A stretch of DNA of 64,000 nt from Flavihumibacter cheonanensis (lineage in GTDB: Bacteria > Bacteroidota > Bacteroidia > Chitinophagales > Chitinophagaceae): positions 806,001 to 870,000 of the forward strand of contig NZ_JAKRWF010000001.1 in assembly GCF_022352215.1 (NCBI RefSeq). Direction: 5' to 3'. Positions 35,891 through 46,240 of the stretch are shown in pieces (the first letter of the stretch is position 1; every line of letters begins with the position of its first letter). Made by a program: the position numbers and the translations under genes. Under the pieces are notes generated by a model. The model saw only the letters and a program-made list of their open reading frames with translations, did not search any database and had not been told where the DNA came from.

Positions 35891-35919
35891 CTTTCAACTC
35901 GTTCGTAGGAGTTGCAAAG
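35891..35919 (+). promoter_or_regulatory. thrS leader hairpin with anticodon-like loop
   Basis: CTTTCAACTC (35891-35900) pairs with GAGTTG-C-AAAG (35909-35919), giving ten base pairs with one bulged C. The loop is GTTCGTAG and contains U-U-C-G-U-A, the arrangement of U33, anticodon CGU and A37 in a threonine tRNA. An alternative pairing of ACTCC (35887-35891) with GGAGT (35908-35912) is mutually exclusive with it. E. coli ThrRS represses its own mRNA through an anticodon-arm mimic, so a similar autoregulatory operator is plausible here. Confidence 0.45.
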
Positions 35920-35938
35920 TTAAAACACTGTACAACCA

Positions 35939-37876
35939 ATGATCAAAATTCATTTTCCGGATGGAGCCCAGCGCGAATATGCCCCCGGTACTTCTTCTCT
36001 TGACATCGCCAAATCAATAAGCGAAGGCCTGGCGCGTAAAATTCTGGCTGCCAGCGTAAACGGACAGGTATGGGACCTGAATCGCCCGATTTATCAGGAT
36101 GCCTCTATTAAATTTCTTTCCTGGGAAGAAAAAGATGCTAAAAGCACTTTCTGGCATTCTACTGCTCACCTTATGGCTGAAGCGATTGAAGATCGTTTTC
36201 CCGGGGTTAAATTCTGGGTGGGACCTCCCGTTGAGAATGGATTTTACTATGATATTGATTTAGGAGGCAGGCCGCTACATGAAGAAGATCTGAAGGTGAT
36301 CGAATCCAAAATGAAAGAGCTGGCCAAACAAAACAACCCCTTCCTCCGGAAAGAAATTTCAAAGGCCGATGCGATTGCCTATTTTGAAGAGAAAGGAGAC
36401 GAATACAAACTTGACCTGCTGCAAAACCTGCAGGATGGTGAGATTACATTTTACACCCAGGGAGCATTTACTGATCTCTGCCGCGGACCCCATATCCCGC
36501 ATACCGGCTTGATCAAAGCAGTGAAGCTCACCAACATTGCCGGCGCGTACTGGAAAGGAGATGAAAAAAACAAAATGCTTACCCGCGTTTACGGCGTAAG
36601 TTTCCCCAGCCAGAAAGAGTTGGATGAATACCTGGCAATGCTGGAAGAAGCTAAAAAACGTGATCATCGCAAACTGGGTAAAGAGCTTGGCATCTATACT
36701 ATGGACGATGATGTAGGTCAGGGGCTTATCATGTGGATGCCCAACGGTACCATCATCATTGAAGAATTGGAAAAACTGGCCAAGGAAACCGAGGAAGCAG
36801 CTGGTTACCATCGGGTAGTTACTCCGCATATCGCTAAAGAAAGCATGTACCTCACCAGTGGTCACCTGCCGTATTATGCCGATAGCATGTATCCGCCAAT
36901 GGAACTTGAAGGAGAGAAATATTACCTGCGCGCGATGAACTGTCCGCACCACCACAAAATTTTTGCAGCGGAGCCAAAGAGTTATCGCGACTTACCCTAC
37001 CGCATAGCCGAATATGGAACCGTATACCGGTATGAGCAAAGTGGTGAATTATTTGGATTGATGCGGGTACGTTGCCTGCATATGAACGATGCACACATCT
37101 ATTGCACCAAGGAGCAGTTCGAATCGGAATTCCGCGCGGTGAATGAAATGTATCTGAAGTATTTTAAGATTTTCGGAATTGATAAATACATCATGCGACT
37201 CAGTTTGCATTCTCCTGAAAAGCTGGGTAAGAAATATGTAAATGAACCGGAACTCTGGAAAGAGACCGAAACAATGGTTCGGCAGGTACTCATTGAATCC
37301 GGAATTCCTTTTGTAGAAGTCCAGGATGAAGCGGCTTTTTACGGTCCTAAAATAGATGTTCAGATCTATAGTGTAATCGGTCGTGAGTTTACCCTTGCTA
37401 CCAACCAGGTTGATTTTTCACAGGGCCGCTCCTTCAAACTGAGCTATACCACAGCTGATAACAATCACGATACTCCATTGATTATTCACCGTGCTCCGCT
37501 TGGCACCCATGAGCGGTTTATTGGCTTCCTGCTGGAGCACTATGCAGGTAAACTGCCAGTATGGCTGAGCCCGCAACAGGTAAAAATCCTGCCAATTAGT
37601 GATAAGTTCATGGACTTTGCCCAAACGGTTAAAAATCAGTTGAAGGCAGCGGGGGTACGAGTATCTATTGATGACAGAAACGAGAAAATCGGAAAAAAGA
37701 TCCGAGACACTGAACTTCAAAGGGTACCTTACATGTTAGTTGTAGGTGAGAAAGAAGTGAGTGAAGGCAAGGTTTCCATTCGCAGACAGGGCAAGGGAGA
37801 CGCCGGCACGATGAGTATTGAAGAATTTGTAACCGTTATTACACGGGAAATTAAGGAACGGAGTAGCGGAGATTAA
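35939..37876 (+). CDS. thrS: Threonyl-tRNA synthetase
   Basis: This 645-residue class II synthetase charges tRNA-Thr with threonine. An N-terminal TGS domain (about 1-62) is followed by the editing domain (HSTAHLMAEAIE, with the later C-R-G-P-H motif in LCRGPHI). The catalytic core has AMNCPHHHKIF, RCLHMNDAHIYC and HRAPLGTHERFIGFLLEH. The C-terminal anticodon-binding domain ends about residue 640. Full length for the family. infC follows after 47 bp, the order seen in many bacteria. Confidence 0.97.
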   Translation: MIKIHFPDGAQREYAPGTSSLDIAKSISEGLARKILAASVNGQVWDLNRPIYQDASIKFLSWEEKDAKSTFWHSTAHLMAEAIEDRFPGVKFWVGPPVENGFYYDIDLGGRPLHEEDLKVIESKMKELAKQNNPFLRKEISKADAIAYFEEKGDEYKLDLLQNLQDGEITFYTQGAFTDLCRGPHIPHTGLIKAVKLTNIAGAYWKGDEKNKMLTRVYGVSFPSQKELDEYLAMLEEAKKRDHRKLGKELGIYTMDDDVGQGLIMWMPNGTIIIEELEKLAKETEEAAGYHRVVTPHIAKESMYLTSGHLPYYADSMYPPMELEGEKYYLRAMNCPHHHKIFAAEPKSYRDLPYRIAEYGTVYRYEQSGELFGLMRVRCLHMNDAHIYCTKEQFESEFRAVNEMYLKYFKIFGIDKYIMRLSLHSPEKLGKKYVNEPELWKETETMVRQVLIESGIPFVEVQDEAAFYGPKIDVQIYSVIGREFTLATNQVDFSQGRSFKLSYTTADNNHDTPLIIHRAPLGTHERFIGFLLEHYAGKLPVWLSPQQVKILPISDKFMDFAQTVKNQLKAAGVRVSIDDRNEKIGKKIRDTELQRVPYMLVVGEKEVSEGKVSIRRQGKGDAGTMSIEEFVTVITREIKERSSGD

Positions 37877-37923
37877 AAAATGATTTAATTTCGGGAAGTA
37901 AATTGTTTAACCAAATAAAGTAA

Positions 37924-38514
37924 ATGGCATTTCCACCCAGGCCTCCCAGGGGGGCTTTTAATCCCAGGTTCAAAAAAGAACAGCAGCAGGAACACAGAAC
38001 CAACCAGATGATTCGTGTACCACAGGTCCGACTGGTTGGGGATAATGTAGAAGTAGGTATTTATTCCATCCAGGAAGCACAGCGAATGGCCCAGGATCAG
38101 GGACTTGATCTGGTGGAGATTTCCCCCCAGGCAGATCCTCCGGTTTGTAAGATCATTGACTATAATAAATTCCTTTACGAGAAGAAGAAAAAGGAAAAGG
38201 AAATGAAGGCGAAAGCCAAGCAGAGTGAAGTGAAGGAGATCCGTTTTACACCTAATACGGATGACCATGACTTCAATTTCAAGGCTAAACATGCGGAAGA
38301 ATTCCTTAAAGAAGGGAATAAGGTAAAGGCCTATGTGCAATTCCGGGGTAGGGCGATCCAGTTTAAAGACCGCGGAGAATTGTTGCTCCTGAAGTTTGCA
38401 GAGCGACTGTCTGAATTCGGTGTACTGGAAGGGATGCCCAAGATGGAAGGAAAGCGGATGCTTGCTATCTGGGCACCAAAAAGTCAGAAAAAGAAAAAGG
38501 AAGGTGGCGAATAA
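37924..38514 (+). CDS. infC: Translation initiation factor IF-3
   Basis: This 196-residue IF-3 has the N-terminal domain (RVPQVRLVGDNVEVGIYSIQEAQRMAQDQGLDLVEISPQADPPVCKIIDYNKFLYE), a lysine-rich linker helix, and a C-terminal domain (KEIRFTPNTDDHDFNFKAKHAEEFLKEGNKVKAYVQFRGRAIQF). It controls start-codon fidelity on the 30S subunit. The start here is ATG, not the rare AUU used for autoregulation in enterobacteria. About 25 extra N-terminal residues rich in Pro, Phe and Gln precede the usual start of the domain. A strong hairpin follows the gene, separating it from rpmI-rplT. Confidence 0.95.
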   Translation: MAFPPRPPRGAFNPRFKKEQQQEHRTNQMIRVPQVRLVGDNVEVGIYSIQEAQRMAQDQGLDLVEISPQADPPVCKIIDYNKFLYEKKKKEKEMKAKAKQSEVKEIRFTPNTDDHDFNFKAKHAEEFLKEGNKVKAYVQFRGRAIQFKDRGELLLLKFAERLSEFGVLEGMPKMEGKRMLAIWAPKSQKKKKEGGE

Positions 38515-38531
38515 TTGCCTCCGGATAAGAT

Positions 38532-38561
38532 ACAACAGCCCGCATTTGCGGGCTGTTGTCG
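38532..38561 (+). terminator. Strong hairpin terminator after infC
   Basis: ACAACAGCCCGC (38532-38543) pairs perfectly with GCGGGCTGTTGT (38548-38559) around ATTT. The stem is very stable, but the downstream T run is poor (CGTTAAAAT), so read-through cannot be excluded. It marks the break in the ancestral infC-rpmI-rplT operon. Confidence 0.75.
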
Positions 38562-38628
38562 TTAAAATCCTTCCACACACATACGAAAATGTCGAATTAG
38601 GGGTTATATTTAAGAAGATATCTTTTAT

Positions 38629-41600
38629 ATGCCTAAACCCCTGCTGTTCGTCAGGGTTCTGCTTTTTTTGCTCAGCTGTCATACGGCAACCTGGGCGCAG
38701 CACCCGGCTCCAGGCGCCCAAACCGTACTGTTCAAAGATCCGTTGGCCAATCAATTTTTTGCCTCGGCTCCACCATCGGCTGCCTTTTGGAAAAGTTTTC
38801 ATGCCAATTCCAGTAAGCAAACCTTTTTTCTCAGGTTTCAGGATATACCAACCCAGGAAAATATAAAATACCTGACCTCAAAGGGTATTGAATTACTTGA
38901 ATATGTACCGGGCAAGACCTACCTGGCCAGGTTGGGTCAGCCTGTTTCAGAACCGGAGCTCAGGGCTTTGGGTATAACCGGTCTCTTTATATTGCCAACC
39001 AGCCTGAAACAGGAATCCGGATATTCAAAACAAGCAACACTTCAAAACAACCAGACAAAAACCAACTGGCATATCTGGTTTACAGAAGGAATGGATTCAG
39101 CAATTGCTGTCCGCCAGATCAACTCCTTACTTGGAAAAGATGCGCCTGCATCCGGAGAAATCCGACAGCTCTACAACCGAATGCTGGAGATGAAATTGAA
39201 TGGCCCTGCCCTTGAAAAATTACTGGCCGAACCTTTTACCCTGTATGCTTTGCCCGCACCCGAACTTTTTGAGCTAAATCTGATTGGTACTGAATCTCAT
39301 TTTGGGAACCTGCTTCAACTGGGCGCAAATGGCTTGCCTGGATTAACTGGAAAAGGTGTGACCATGGGAATTGGTGATGGAGGCCGAATCTACCATATAG
39401 ATCATAACTTTTATGAGGAAGGGCAATTGTATAACGGTAACACCCATGCGACACATGTGGCCGGAACGATGGCTGGAAAAGGGAATATTAATCCAGTTAT
39501 GCGCGGTTACGCTTTTAATGCCGAGCTTGAGGTAGATTATTTCAATACGATTATTTTTCAAACACCTCGGCTCTACCAGGAGAAACGGATGGTCATTACG
39601 AATAATTCCTATGGTGCAGGAAGTTCCTGTTTGCCTTATTCAGGTCAATACTCAGGTTACTGTGGCCAGGCAGATCAACAATTACTCGATATGCCAAACC
39701 TGATGCATGTGTTCGCGGCAGGCAATGCCGGAACGCTTCAATGCGGTAACTTTCCCGTTAGTTACCGGACCATCGACAATGCATTTCAGGCTGCCAAAAA
39801 TGTGCTGACTGTAGGTGGTACCAACGACAATGGTTCAGTAAATGTATATTCCAAAGGGCCTACGCTCGATGGCAGGGTCAAACCCGAAATCGTGGCAGTT
39901 AGTACCAATATTTTATCTACCACAACCAATAATAATTATGGGCGCCTGGATGGAACCAGCATGGCTTGTCCTCAGGTTTCAGGCGGACTGGCATTACTCT
40001 ATGAACGTTATCGCCAACTTTTTAATGGAGCAGATCCGGAGGGTGCGCTTATGAAGGCCCTGCTTTGCAATACCGCAACAGATCTTGGAACGCCATATGT
40101 TGATTTTGCCAATGGCTTTGGCTGGCTGAATACTTACAAAGCCCTGGAGACGATGAACAAAAAGCAGTGGTTTTCCGGAGAAGTTAATCACCAGCAGGAG
40201 CAGGTTATGGAAATCCAACTTGACCAGGAAGTCACTGATTTTCGGATTATGCTATACTGGCATGATCGCCCCGCTTCTTTTTACTCCGCCAAAGCATTGG
40301 TAAACGACCTTGATATAACTGTTGAATTGCCCGATGGATCCGTATATGATCCATTTATTCTGGATACCAGCGCAGCAGGAGTGCTGGCACAGGCAACGAG
40401 GGGAAAAGATCGGTTGAATAATATTGAGCAGGTAGTAATTGATCGTGCGCTCCCAGGCAGATATCGTGTGAGAGTAAAAGGCTTTGAAGTCCCTTTTGGT
40501 CCTCAGCCATATAAAATCGTATACAATTGGGAAGAAGCAGGATTCGAACTCTTACAGCCAGCCGGAGGAGAACTGTTTAAACATGCAGAGCGCCGCGTAA
40601 TACAATGGCGGTTTCCTGGTCATGAAAACGACGAATACAGTTTTTCTTTTTCTCAGAATAATGGTATTAGCTGGACACCCATTACCAGCGGAGTGTCTCA
40701 ACCAGGGTGGAGGTCCTGGACCATTCCTTCCAGTACCAACACTTCGGTATTGGTAAAAGTAACACATGTTCCAAGCGGACTGGAACGTATTTCGGCCCCT
40801 TTCCGCATTATGCCTGAAATTAATTTTACAGTTTCAAGTACCTGTGAATCCAGCGGCCTGTTGCGGTGGACCAAACCCGCCGGAATCGATTCCTTTGCAG
40901 TACTTAAGTATAATGGAACGGAAATGGAACGGATCGGAATTACTTCCGATACCAGTTACCAGGTGGATGGATTAAGTACTGGAAAACCCTATTGGTTTAC
41001 GGTTCAACCGATTCTGAACGGACTATTTGGAGAGCGCGCCATTGCGAAAAGACTACTAACTGGTTCTGGGATTTGTTCAGGTACGGGAACCAATGGAGAC
41101 CTGTCTGTTTCTGTACAACAAGCCTTCCTGGTAAGCAGGGCTCCTTCAGTTAAAGATTCGTTGGACCCCCTTACAGTGGTGGTACGTAATGAAGGTAGCC
41201 TGGCTATTAGCGATACTGTATTCCTGCGCCTCTATAAAAATGAAGTGCTGCTGGGATCTGATACGATCGTAAGGAAATGGAATCCGGCACAGCCCTTTAC
41301 CTGGACTTCCCGGTTGAGACCCATAGGAGCTCCGGGAGAATCGGCCAATCTCAGGTTAGTTTTAAAGGCTGCAAACGATATCAATCCAACAAATGATACC
41401 ACCGCCATAAATTGGCGGTATCTTACTACAGAACCTTTAACACTCCCATTTGAAGAAAATCTGGAAAGTATTTCAGATACCAGTATTAATTCTCCCGGAT
41501 ACCCTGGCCTTACTGGTTTAACTGCCTGGGATGCAGGAATTACAGCAGCTTCTTTGAAATTAAATACTCGTCCAAATCAGGGCTTATTTATTAGTAGTAA

Positions 41601-43893
41601 AATTGAAGGCCAAATATTGCAACTTATTGGTAATTATAATTTTGAGAATTATTCAGTTACTGATGATATTCGAATGTTTCTGGATATTCCTGATTTTGGC
41701 CAGCTAAAAATGGATTGTTTTATAAGGGGAAATGATACTTCCTCCTGGTTGGGTGTTGCACTGCTGGATCCAATGACCCAACAACCGGTTATTGACTACC
41801 TGAATATTAGTGATGTTTTAGCTAAACACGGTCAGGAATTCAGCTCCAGTTTTCAGATCCGGTTAAGGTTTATTCATTCCAGTTACCAGCAACAATTGCA
41901 GGTGCTTAAAAAGCTTCGTTTCTTTAAAGTTTCAGAAGACATCAAGCTGGTTTATTTTGCTTATCAAAAACAAAACGTTACAGATGGGGACTCTGTGCTC
42001 AGTTACCTCTGGGCAAGAAACAACAGGTTAACTCCCAGTTCAGCAGTAGCATTTGGGATCGAAACGCCGGATGGGAAACGGCAATTCCTGCAGGTGCCAT
42101 CTATTCCTGCAGGTGACACTGCTATAGTAAGCTTTGGGATTCCTGTTTTGAACTGGCCTGATGCTGTAGCAACTGTAAAAGCCTGGGTCCATGCTGAAGG
42201 GGATGAAAATGCTGCTGATGACAGCTTGAGTGCAACCTGGGCCTATGCGCGAAAAATTAACCAATTTCCCTATTTCGAGGGCTTTGAGCAGGGGAAATCG
42301 GGCTGGGGATCCACCTTCCTGTATGAGCATTCTTCCCGATTAACGGAATCCATCGCTCCATATAAGGCAGCAAATGGAAAAGCTTTCTGGGGCACCCAAT
42401 GGATTGCGTCTATTCAGGGAATCGGTTTTATCGTTCCATCAGGATACCTGGTGAGTCCGGTTTTTGACCTGACTGGTTTGCAACAGCCATATTTATCTGC
42501 ATCCGTAAATAAACAATTGTGTGAAGGCAGAGATTCAGTTTTCCTTGAATATTCTATTGATACTGGTCGCACCTGGATTCGACTGCTGGAACAGCCCGAC
42601 CAAGTGAACTGGTATAACAACACTGCAAAATCAGCCTGGACAGATTGTGATCCGGTTGGTAGCAATCAATGGAGATTGATTACTACCTCCTTGCCAAACA
42701 ACCTGGGCAGGGTCCAATTCCGATTGCTATCACTGGCCAGAAATGGATTTTCAAACGTAATGCCCAGAACGCCTGGTGGTTTCTTACTAGATGATTTTCA
42801 TATCTATAATAGGAATTATCCTTCTTTTATAGGTAGTTCCAGTGGACTGTTGAATCTATCGGTAAGGGATTCCGGTTTTACTCCTGCGCTTAGTTCAAAT
42901 CAATTGTTGGCGGAGCTGAAGCCAGAGCAGGGGGCAGCCGGGAATGTACAAATTCGCTTTGCCCAGTTGGAAGGATCGTCCGGGCTATCCGGCAATCCGG
43001 TTATTCCATATAACTGGTCTCTTCAAACAGGAATCAGTTCTCTTGCTCAAAATGGCAGGGTGCGCCTGTATATTTCGGATGATAAGATCCAGTCCTGGTT
43101 AAATACCAATCCCTGTGATACCTGTTCAAAAAGCTTAAGTGCGTATGACCTTTCTGTTTTCCGCTACGCGGGACCTGTATCAACTGTTAATCAGCGCTTG
43201 TCTGATAATGCGGAAGGGTATGAAACGGTATGGGATCCGGAAGGTTTTGATCTCGTGCCGTATGACAAAGGTTATTACATAGAGCTTCCTGCCGGATTAT
43301 ACGGAGAGTTTTATATGGGCCTTAATACCCGGATGGCGGTGCTGGATTTTATGGCAGTTCGTTCCGGTAAAGAGCGGGAGGCGCGGCTGGACTGGTCAAT
43401 AGCAGACTGGAACGGGGTAAGTCGTTTGGAATTGGAACGCTCCACTAGTTCCGACAGAGGATTTGAAACTCTATACACCAGGGATATGAATGCAGGCAGT
43501 CCGCTTACTGGTACCTACACAGACCCAGAACTTTTGGTGCCTGAAACTTATTATTACCGTTTGAAACTTACTTATGCAAACGGAACCGTGCGTTATTCCG
43601 CAATTCGGATCGTTCAGTTTGAGTCGGACTTGAATGTTCAGGTATATCCGAATCCCGGTCCGGGTGATCAAATGAAATTGAAACTGGACCGGTTGGATGG
43701 TGCTCAGCTCCAGCTTGAATTAACCGATATCGCGGGAAAACGCCTGGCTGTTAGGCAAAACAGTATAGTCGCAGGATCGAATTGGATTAGCCTGGCACCC
43801 CTAACCAGGGGGCTTCCAGCCGGAGTTTATGTGTTGAGGGTAAGTGCCGGACAACAAAAAAAGACATTGCGGTTGGTTATTTCGGCAAACTGA
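38629..43893 (+). CDS. Giant secreted S8 (subtilisin-like) peptidase with T9SS sorting domain
   Basis: A 1754-residue exported protein with a signal peptide (cleavage near TWAQ). Residues about 25-215 form an N-terminal prodomain-like region. The subtilisin domain has Asp250 (GIGDGG), His273 ([10 protein letters not shown]) and Ser444 (DGTSMACPQ), a complete triad. A jelly-roll segment, fibronectin type III-like (about 735-815) and CARDB-like segments (about 830-930), and large beta modules follow. The last 80 residues (YPNPGPGD...GVYVLRV) form a type A T9SS sorting domain, so the protein is carried over the outer membrane and probably surface-attached or released. The gene stands between infC and rpmI, an unusual place. 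Its middle part (about 41500-41960) is more AT-rich. Confidence 0.92.
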   Translation: MPKPLLFVRVLLFLLSCHTATWAQHPAPGAQTVLFKDPLANQFFASAPPSAAFWKSFHANSSKQTFFLRFQDIPTQENIKYLTSKGIELLEYVPGKTYLARLGQPVSEPELRALGITGLFILPTSLKQESGYSKQATLQNNQTKTNWHIWFTEGMDSAIAVRQINSLLGKDAPASGEIRQLYNRMLEMKLNGPALEKLLAEPFTLYALPAPELFELNLIGTESHFGNLLQLGANGLPGLTGKGVTMGIGDGGRIYHIDHNFYEEGQLYNGNTHATHVAGTMAGKGNINPVMRGYAFNAELEVDYFNTIIFQTPRLYQEKRMVITNNSYGAGSSCLPYSGQYSGYCGQADQQLLDMPNLMHVFAAGNAGTLQCGNFPVSYRTIDNAFQAAKNVLTVGGTNDNGSVNVYSKGPTLDGRVKPEIVAVSTNILSTTTNNNYGRLDGTSMACPQVSGGLALLYERYRQLFNGADPEGALMKALLCNTATDLGTPYVDFANGFGWLNTYKALETMNKKQWFSGEVNHQQEQVMEIQLDQEVTDFRIMLYWHDRPASFYSAKALVNDLDITVELPDGSVYDPFILDTSAAGVLAQATRGKDRLNNIEQVVIDRALPGRYRVRVKGFEVPFGPQPYKIVYNWEEAGFELLQPAGGELFKHAERRVIQWRFPGHENDEYSFSFSQNNGISWTPITSGVSQPGWRSWTIPSSTNTSVLVKVTHVPSGLERISAPFRIMPEINFTVSSTCESSGLLRWTKPAGIDSFAVLKYNGTEMERIGITSDTSYQVDGLSTGKPYWFTVQPILNGLFGERAIAKRLLTGSGICSGTGTNGDLSVSVQQAFLVSRAPSVKDSLDPLTVVVRNEGSLAISDTVFLRLYKNEVLLGSDTIVRKWNPAQPFTWTSRLRPIGAPGESANLRLVLKAANDINPTNDTTAINWRYLTTEPLTLPFEENLESISDTSINSPGYPGLTGLTAWDAGITAASLKLNTRPNQGLFISSKIEGQILQLIGNYNFENYSVTDDIRMFLDIPDFGQLKMDCFIRGNDTSSWLGVALLDPMTQQPVIDYLNISDVLAKHGQEFSSSFQIRLRFIHSSYQQQLQVLKKLRFFKVSEDIKLVYFAYQKQNVTDGDSVLSYLWARNNRLTPSSAVAFGIETPDGKRQFLQVPSIPAGDTAIVSFGIPVLNWPDAVATVKAWVHAEGDENAADDSLSATWAYARKINQFPYFEGFEQGKSGWGSTFLYEHSSRLTESIAPYKAANGKAFWGTQWIASIQGIGFIVPSGYLVSPVFDLTGLQQPYLSASVNKQLCEGRDSVFLEYSIDTGRTWIRLLEQPDQVNWYNNTAKSAWTDCDPVGSNQWRLITTSLPNNLGRVQFRLLSLARNGFSNVMPRTPGGFLLDDFHIYNRNYPSFIGSSSGLLNLSVRDSGFTPALSSNQLLAELKPEQGAAGNVQIRFAQLEGSSGLSGNPVIPYNWSLQTGISSLAQNGRVRLYISDDKIQSWLNTNPCDTCSKSLSAYDLSVFRYAGPVSTVNQRLSDNAEGYETVWDPEGFDLVPYDKGYYIELPAGLYGEFYMGLNTRMAVLDFMAVRSGKEREARLDWSIADWNGVSRLELERSTSSDRGFETLYTRDMNAGSPLTGTYTDPELLVPETYYYRLKLTYANGTVRYSAIRIVQFESDLNVQVYPNPGPGDQMKLKLDRLDGAQLQLELTDIAGKRLAVRQNSIVAGSNWISLAPLTRGLPAGVYVLRVSAGQQKKTLRLVISAN

Positions 43894-43903
43894 TATACCT
43901 TTG
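43873..43903 (+). promoter_or_regulatory. Promoter of rpmI-rplT inside the 3' end of the peptidase gene
   Basis: TTG (43873-43875), a 20-bp spacer and TACCTTTG (43896-43903) match both halves of the Bacteroidota consensus. The start site should be near 43909, leaving a leader of about 100 bases before the rpmI ATG at 44010. Confidence 0.65.
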
Positions 43904-43909
43904 CGCTCC

Positions 43910-44009
43910 CTTAGGGGCATCATGGCAACATGGTGGTATTGCCCAAATGGCTCACAAAGTTCCCACCGGTGTGGGGCGCCAGCAGGGCGTAACTTTTTTA
44001 GTTATCAAA
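43910..44009 (+). promoter_or_regulatory. Structured leader of rpmI-rplT, three-way junction, candidate r-protein autoregulatory element
   Basis: AAAGTT (43956-43961) pairs with AACTTT (43991-43996) and encloses exactly two hairpins with no unpaired bases between them. One is CCCAC-CGGT-GTGGG (43962-43975) and the other GCGCC-agcag-GGCGT (43976-43990). Upstream, GGCAA (43924-43928) can pair with TTGCC (43939-43943). The element ends 13 bases before the rpmI start codon, so protein binding could block translation. L20 is the known autoregulator of this operon in E. coli and Bacillus. Confidence 0.5.
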
Positions 44010-44207
44010 ATGCCAAAGGTAAAAACCAATTCAAGCGCAAAGAAGCGCTTCAAGGTGACAGCTTCCGGACAGATCACACACCAGAAATCTCACAAGCGTC
44101 ACATCCTCACCAAGAAATCCAAAAAACGGAAAAGAGCTATGCGCAAGGACGGCGTTGTTGCAGCACCCAATTTATTCTTTGTTCAACGCCTGTTGGGTCT
44201 TAAATAA
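44010..44207 (+). CDS. rpmI: Large ribosomal subunit protein bL35
   Basis: This 65-residue, very basic protein begins [22 protein letters not shown], the normal bL35 N-terminus, and contains the K-rich [15 protein letters not shown] stretch. The frame is open 63 bp further upstream to 43947, but that part lies in the structured leader and is not expected to be translated. rplT follows after 35 bp. Confidence 0.95.
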   Translation: MPKVKTNSSAKKRFKVTASGQITHQKSHKRHILTKKSKKRKRAMRKDGVVAAPNLFFVQRLLGLK

Positions 44208-44242
44208 TTTTATTTAACCACCAAATTTAAACTCATTAGCAT

Positions 44243-44587
44243 ATGCCTCGTTCAGTAAACGCAGTAGCTTCAAGAGCACGCAGAAAAAGGATTCTTGACC
44301 AAGCCAAAGGATACTATGGTAAACGTAAGAATGTATATACAGTAGCCAAAAACCTGGTTGAAAAAGGGATGACCTACAGTTATGTAGGCCGTAAATTGAA
44401 GAAGCGTGAATACCGCGCTCTTTGGATTGCCCGTATCAACGCAGCAGTACGTGAAGAAGGTCTGACTTATTCCGTATTCATTCACAAACTGAATGAAAAA
44501 GGAATTACTCTGGATCGTAAAGTACTGGCCGACCTGGCAATGAACAATCCCGAGTCGTTCAAGGCCCTGGTTGCTTCTGTAAAATAA
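44243..44587 (+). CDS. rplT: Large ribosomal subunit protein bL20
   Basis: This 114-residue protein starts [18 protein letters not shown], and [14 protein letters not shown] and [14 protein letters not shown]-like ([14 protein letters not shown]) segments identify bL20. It is an early 23S rRNA assembly protein and, in other bacteria, the translational repressor of its own operon. It is co-transcribed with rpmI and followed by a terminator. Confidence 0.97.
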   Translation: MPRSVNAVASRARRKRILDQAKGYYGKRKNVYTVAKNLVEKGMTYSYVGRKLKKREYRALWIARINAAVREEGLTYSVFIHKLNEKGITLDRKVLADLAMNNPESFKALVASVK

Positions 44588-44616
44588 GCTATCAGGATAT
44601 ACTCCATAAGAATTAG

Positions 44617-44644
44617 CCGGTTCCTTAGGGAGCCGGTTTTTTTA
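44617..44644 (+). terminator. Terminator after rplT
   Basis: CCGGTTCC (44617-44624) pairs with GGAGCCGG (44629-44636), with one G-U pair, around TTAG. It is followed by seven T residues. Confidence 0.85.
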
Positions 44645-44670
44645 TTTCCCTATTATTCATGATTTTCTTA

Positions 44671-44678
44671 TAGGTTTG
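44671..44678 (+). promoter_or_regulatory. -7 element of the arginine decarboxylase gene
   Basis: TAGGTTTG fits TAnnTTTG and is 41 bp upstream of the ATG at 44720. No convincing -33 TTG was seen. Confidence 0.45.
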
Positions 44679-44719
44679 TGCCTTATATGTATCACCCAAT
44701 TAATCACGTTTTCCGCTAG

Positions 44720-46114
44720 ATGAACAATACCTACTTCGACCTGGTAGATCAAACCTTCAATTTTCCCCAGGAAGGTTTCGAGGTAAAAGACGATTACCTC
44801 CAATTCAATGGCCTTAATGTGAAAGCACTTATCGATAAGTATGGGACACCGCTTAAGTTGTCTTACTTGCCGAAAATTGGCATGCAGATCAACAAAGCCA
44901 AGCAAATGTTCGCGAATGCTTTCAAAAAGCATAAGTATGAAGGGGAGTATTTTTATTGTTACTGTACGAAGAGTTCTCACTTTTCCTTTGTGGTGGAAGA
45001 AGCGCTTAAGCATAATATCCACCTGGAAACATCGTATGCTTATGACATAGACATCATTAAAAAACTCTACGCCAGAAAAAAAATCAATAAGGAAACCTTT
45101 ATCATCTGTAATGGGTTCAAGCAGAAGACGTATACCAAACGGATTGCGGGTTTGATCAACAGCGGATTTAAAAATGTAATTCCTGTACTGGATAATGTAA
45201 ACGAACTGGAAGACTACCGTAAATCGGTTCGTGCACCATTTAAACTCGGGATCAGGGTAGCCGCAGAAGAAGAGCCTAATTTTCCCTTTTATACCTCCCG
45301 CTTAGGTATCAGGGCAAAAGATATCCTGGAATTTTATGTCGACCAGATCGAAGGTTATGAAAATAAATTCCAGCTGAAGATGTTGCATATCTTCCTGAAC
45401 AAGGGTATTAAAGACGATATCTATTACTGGTCTGAATTGAATAAGGTAATCAACCTCTACTGTCAGCTGAAAAAAATCTGCCCTGAACTGGACAGCATTA
45501 ATATCGGTGGCGGCTTCCCTATTAAACACTCATTGGGATTTGATTATGATTACCAGTTCATGATTAATGAAATTGTAAGTAATATCAAGGCTGCCTGTAA
45601 AAAGGCGAAAGTGCCTATGCCGAATATTTACACCGAATTTGGAAGTTATACGGTAGGGGAGAGCATGGCACATATCTATTCGGTTATAGCCCAGAAAACC
45701 CAGAATGATCGGGAGATCTGGTACATGATTGATTCTTCTTTTATTACTACACTTCCCGATACCTGGGGTATTGGTGAACGCTTCCTGTTATTACCCATTA
45801 ATAAATGGGATGAAGAATACCAGCGAGTCGTATTGGGAGGCATCACCTGTGATTCGCATGACTATTACGATTCAGAAGAACATATCAACGAAGTGTTTCT
45901 TCCCAAGGTTGGGACGGGGGAACCGCTGTATCTCGGCTTCTTCCATACCGGTGCCTATCAGGACCAGATCAGTGGTTATGGAGGTATCAAACACTGTATG
46001 ATTCCATCTCCGAAGCATATCATTGTGGGCCACGACAAAAATGGAAAACTGGTAGATTGGGTATATGCCAAAGAACAGTCTGCTCAGAGTATGCTGAAAA
46101 TACTTGGGTATTGA
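44720..46114 (+). CDS. speA: Arginine decarboxylase (fold type III, PLP-dependent)
   Basis: This 464-residue enzyme of the alanine-racemase-fold decarboxylases probably converts arginine to agmatine for polyamine synthesis. The PLP lysine lies in CYCTKSSHF (about residues 77-85). The glycine-rich phosphate loop is NIGGGFP and the catalytic Cys segment GGITCDSHDYY. It is shorter than the E. coli SpeA (about 630-660 residues) and matches the compact form found in Bacteroidota. Diaminopimelate or ornithine decarboxylase activity is less likely but cannot be ruled out by reading alone. Confidence 0.82.
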   Translation: MNNTYFDLVDQTFNFPQEGFEVKDDYLQFNGLNVKALIDKYGTPLKLSYLPKIGMQINKAKQMFANAFKKHKYEGEYFYCYCTKSSHFSFVVEEALKHNIHLETSYAYDIDIIKKLYARKKINKETFIICNGFKQKTYTKRIAGLINSGFKNVIPVLDNVNELEDYRKSVRAPFKLGIRVAAEEEPNFPFYTSRLGIRAKDILEFYVDQIEGYENKFQLKMLHIFLNKGIKDDIYYWSELNKVINLYCQLKKICPELDSINIGGGFPIKHSLGFDYDYQFMINEIVSNIKAACKKAKVPMPNIYTEFGSYTVGESMAHIYSVIAQKTQNDREIWYMIDSSFITTLPDTWGIGERFLLLPINKWDEEYQRVVLGGITCDSHDYYDSEEHINEVFLPKVGTGEPLYLGFFHTGAYQDQISGYGGIKHCMIPSPKHIIVGHDKNGKLVDWVYAKEQSAQSMLKILGY

Positions 46115-46132
46115 TCAATCGCTACCGAATTC

Positions 46133-46160
46133 AAAAGGACCTTACATGAGGTCCTTTTTT
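46133..46160 (+). terminator. Terminator after speA
   Basis: AAAAGGACCT (46133-46142) pairs perfectly with AGGTCCTTTT (46149-46158) around TACATG, with six T residues at the 3' side. Confidence 0.85.
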
Positions 46161-46240
46161 AATTTCCCATACTAAAGTCCCGTGTTTTAACGCTTAGAGC
46201 TTGGCTCAAAACTTGCTAATTTTAGTTTATAACCGACTTT

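Noticed and set aside
43947-44009. N-terminal extension of bL35 (21 extra codons)
   Set aside because: bL35 begins at MPKVKTNSS; the upstream bases form the structured leader and are better explained as untranslated RNA.
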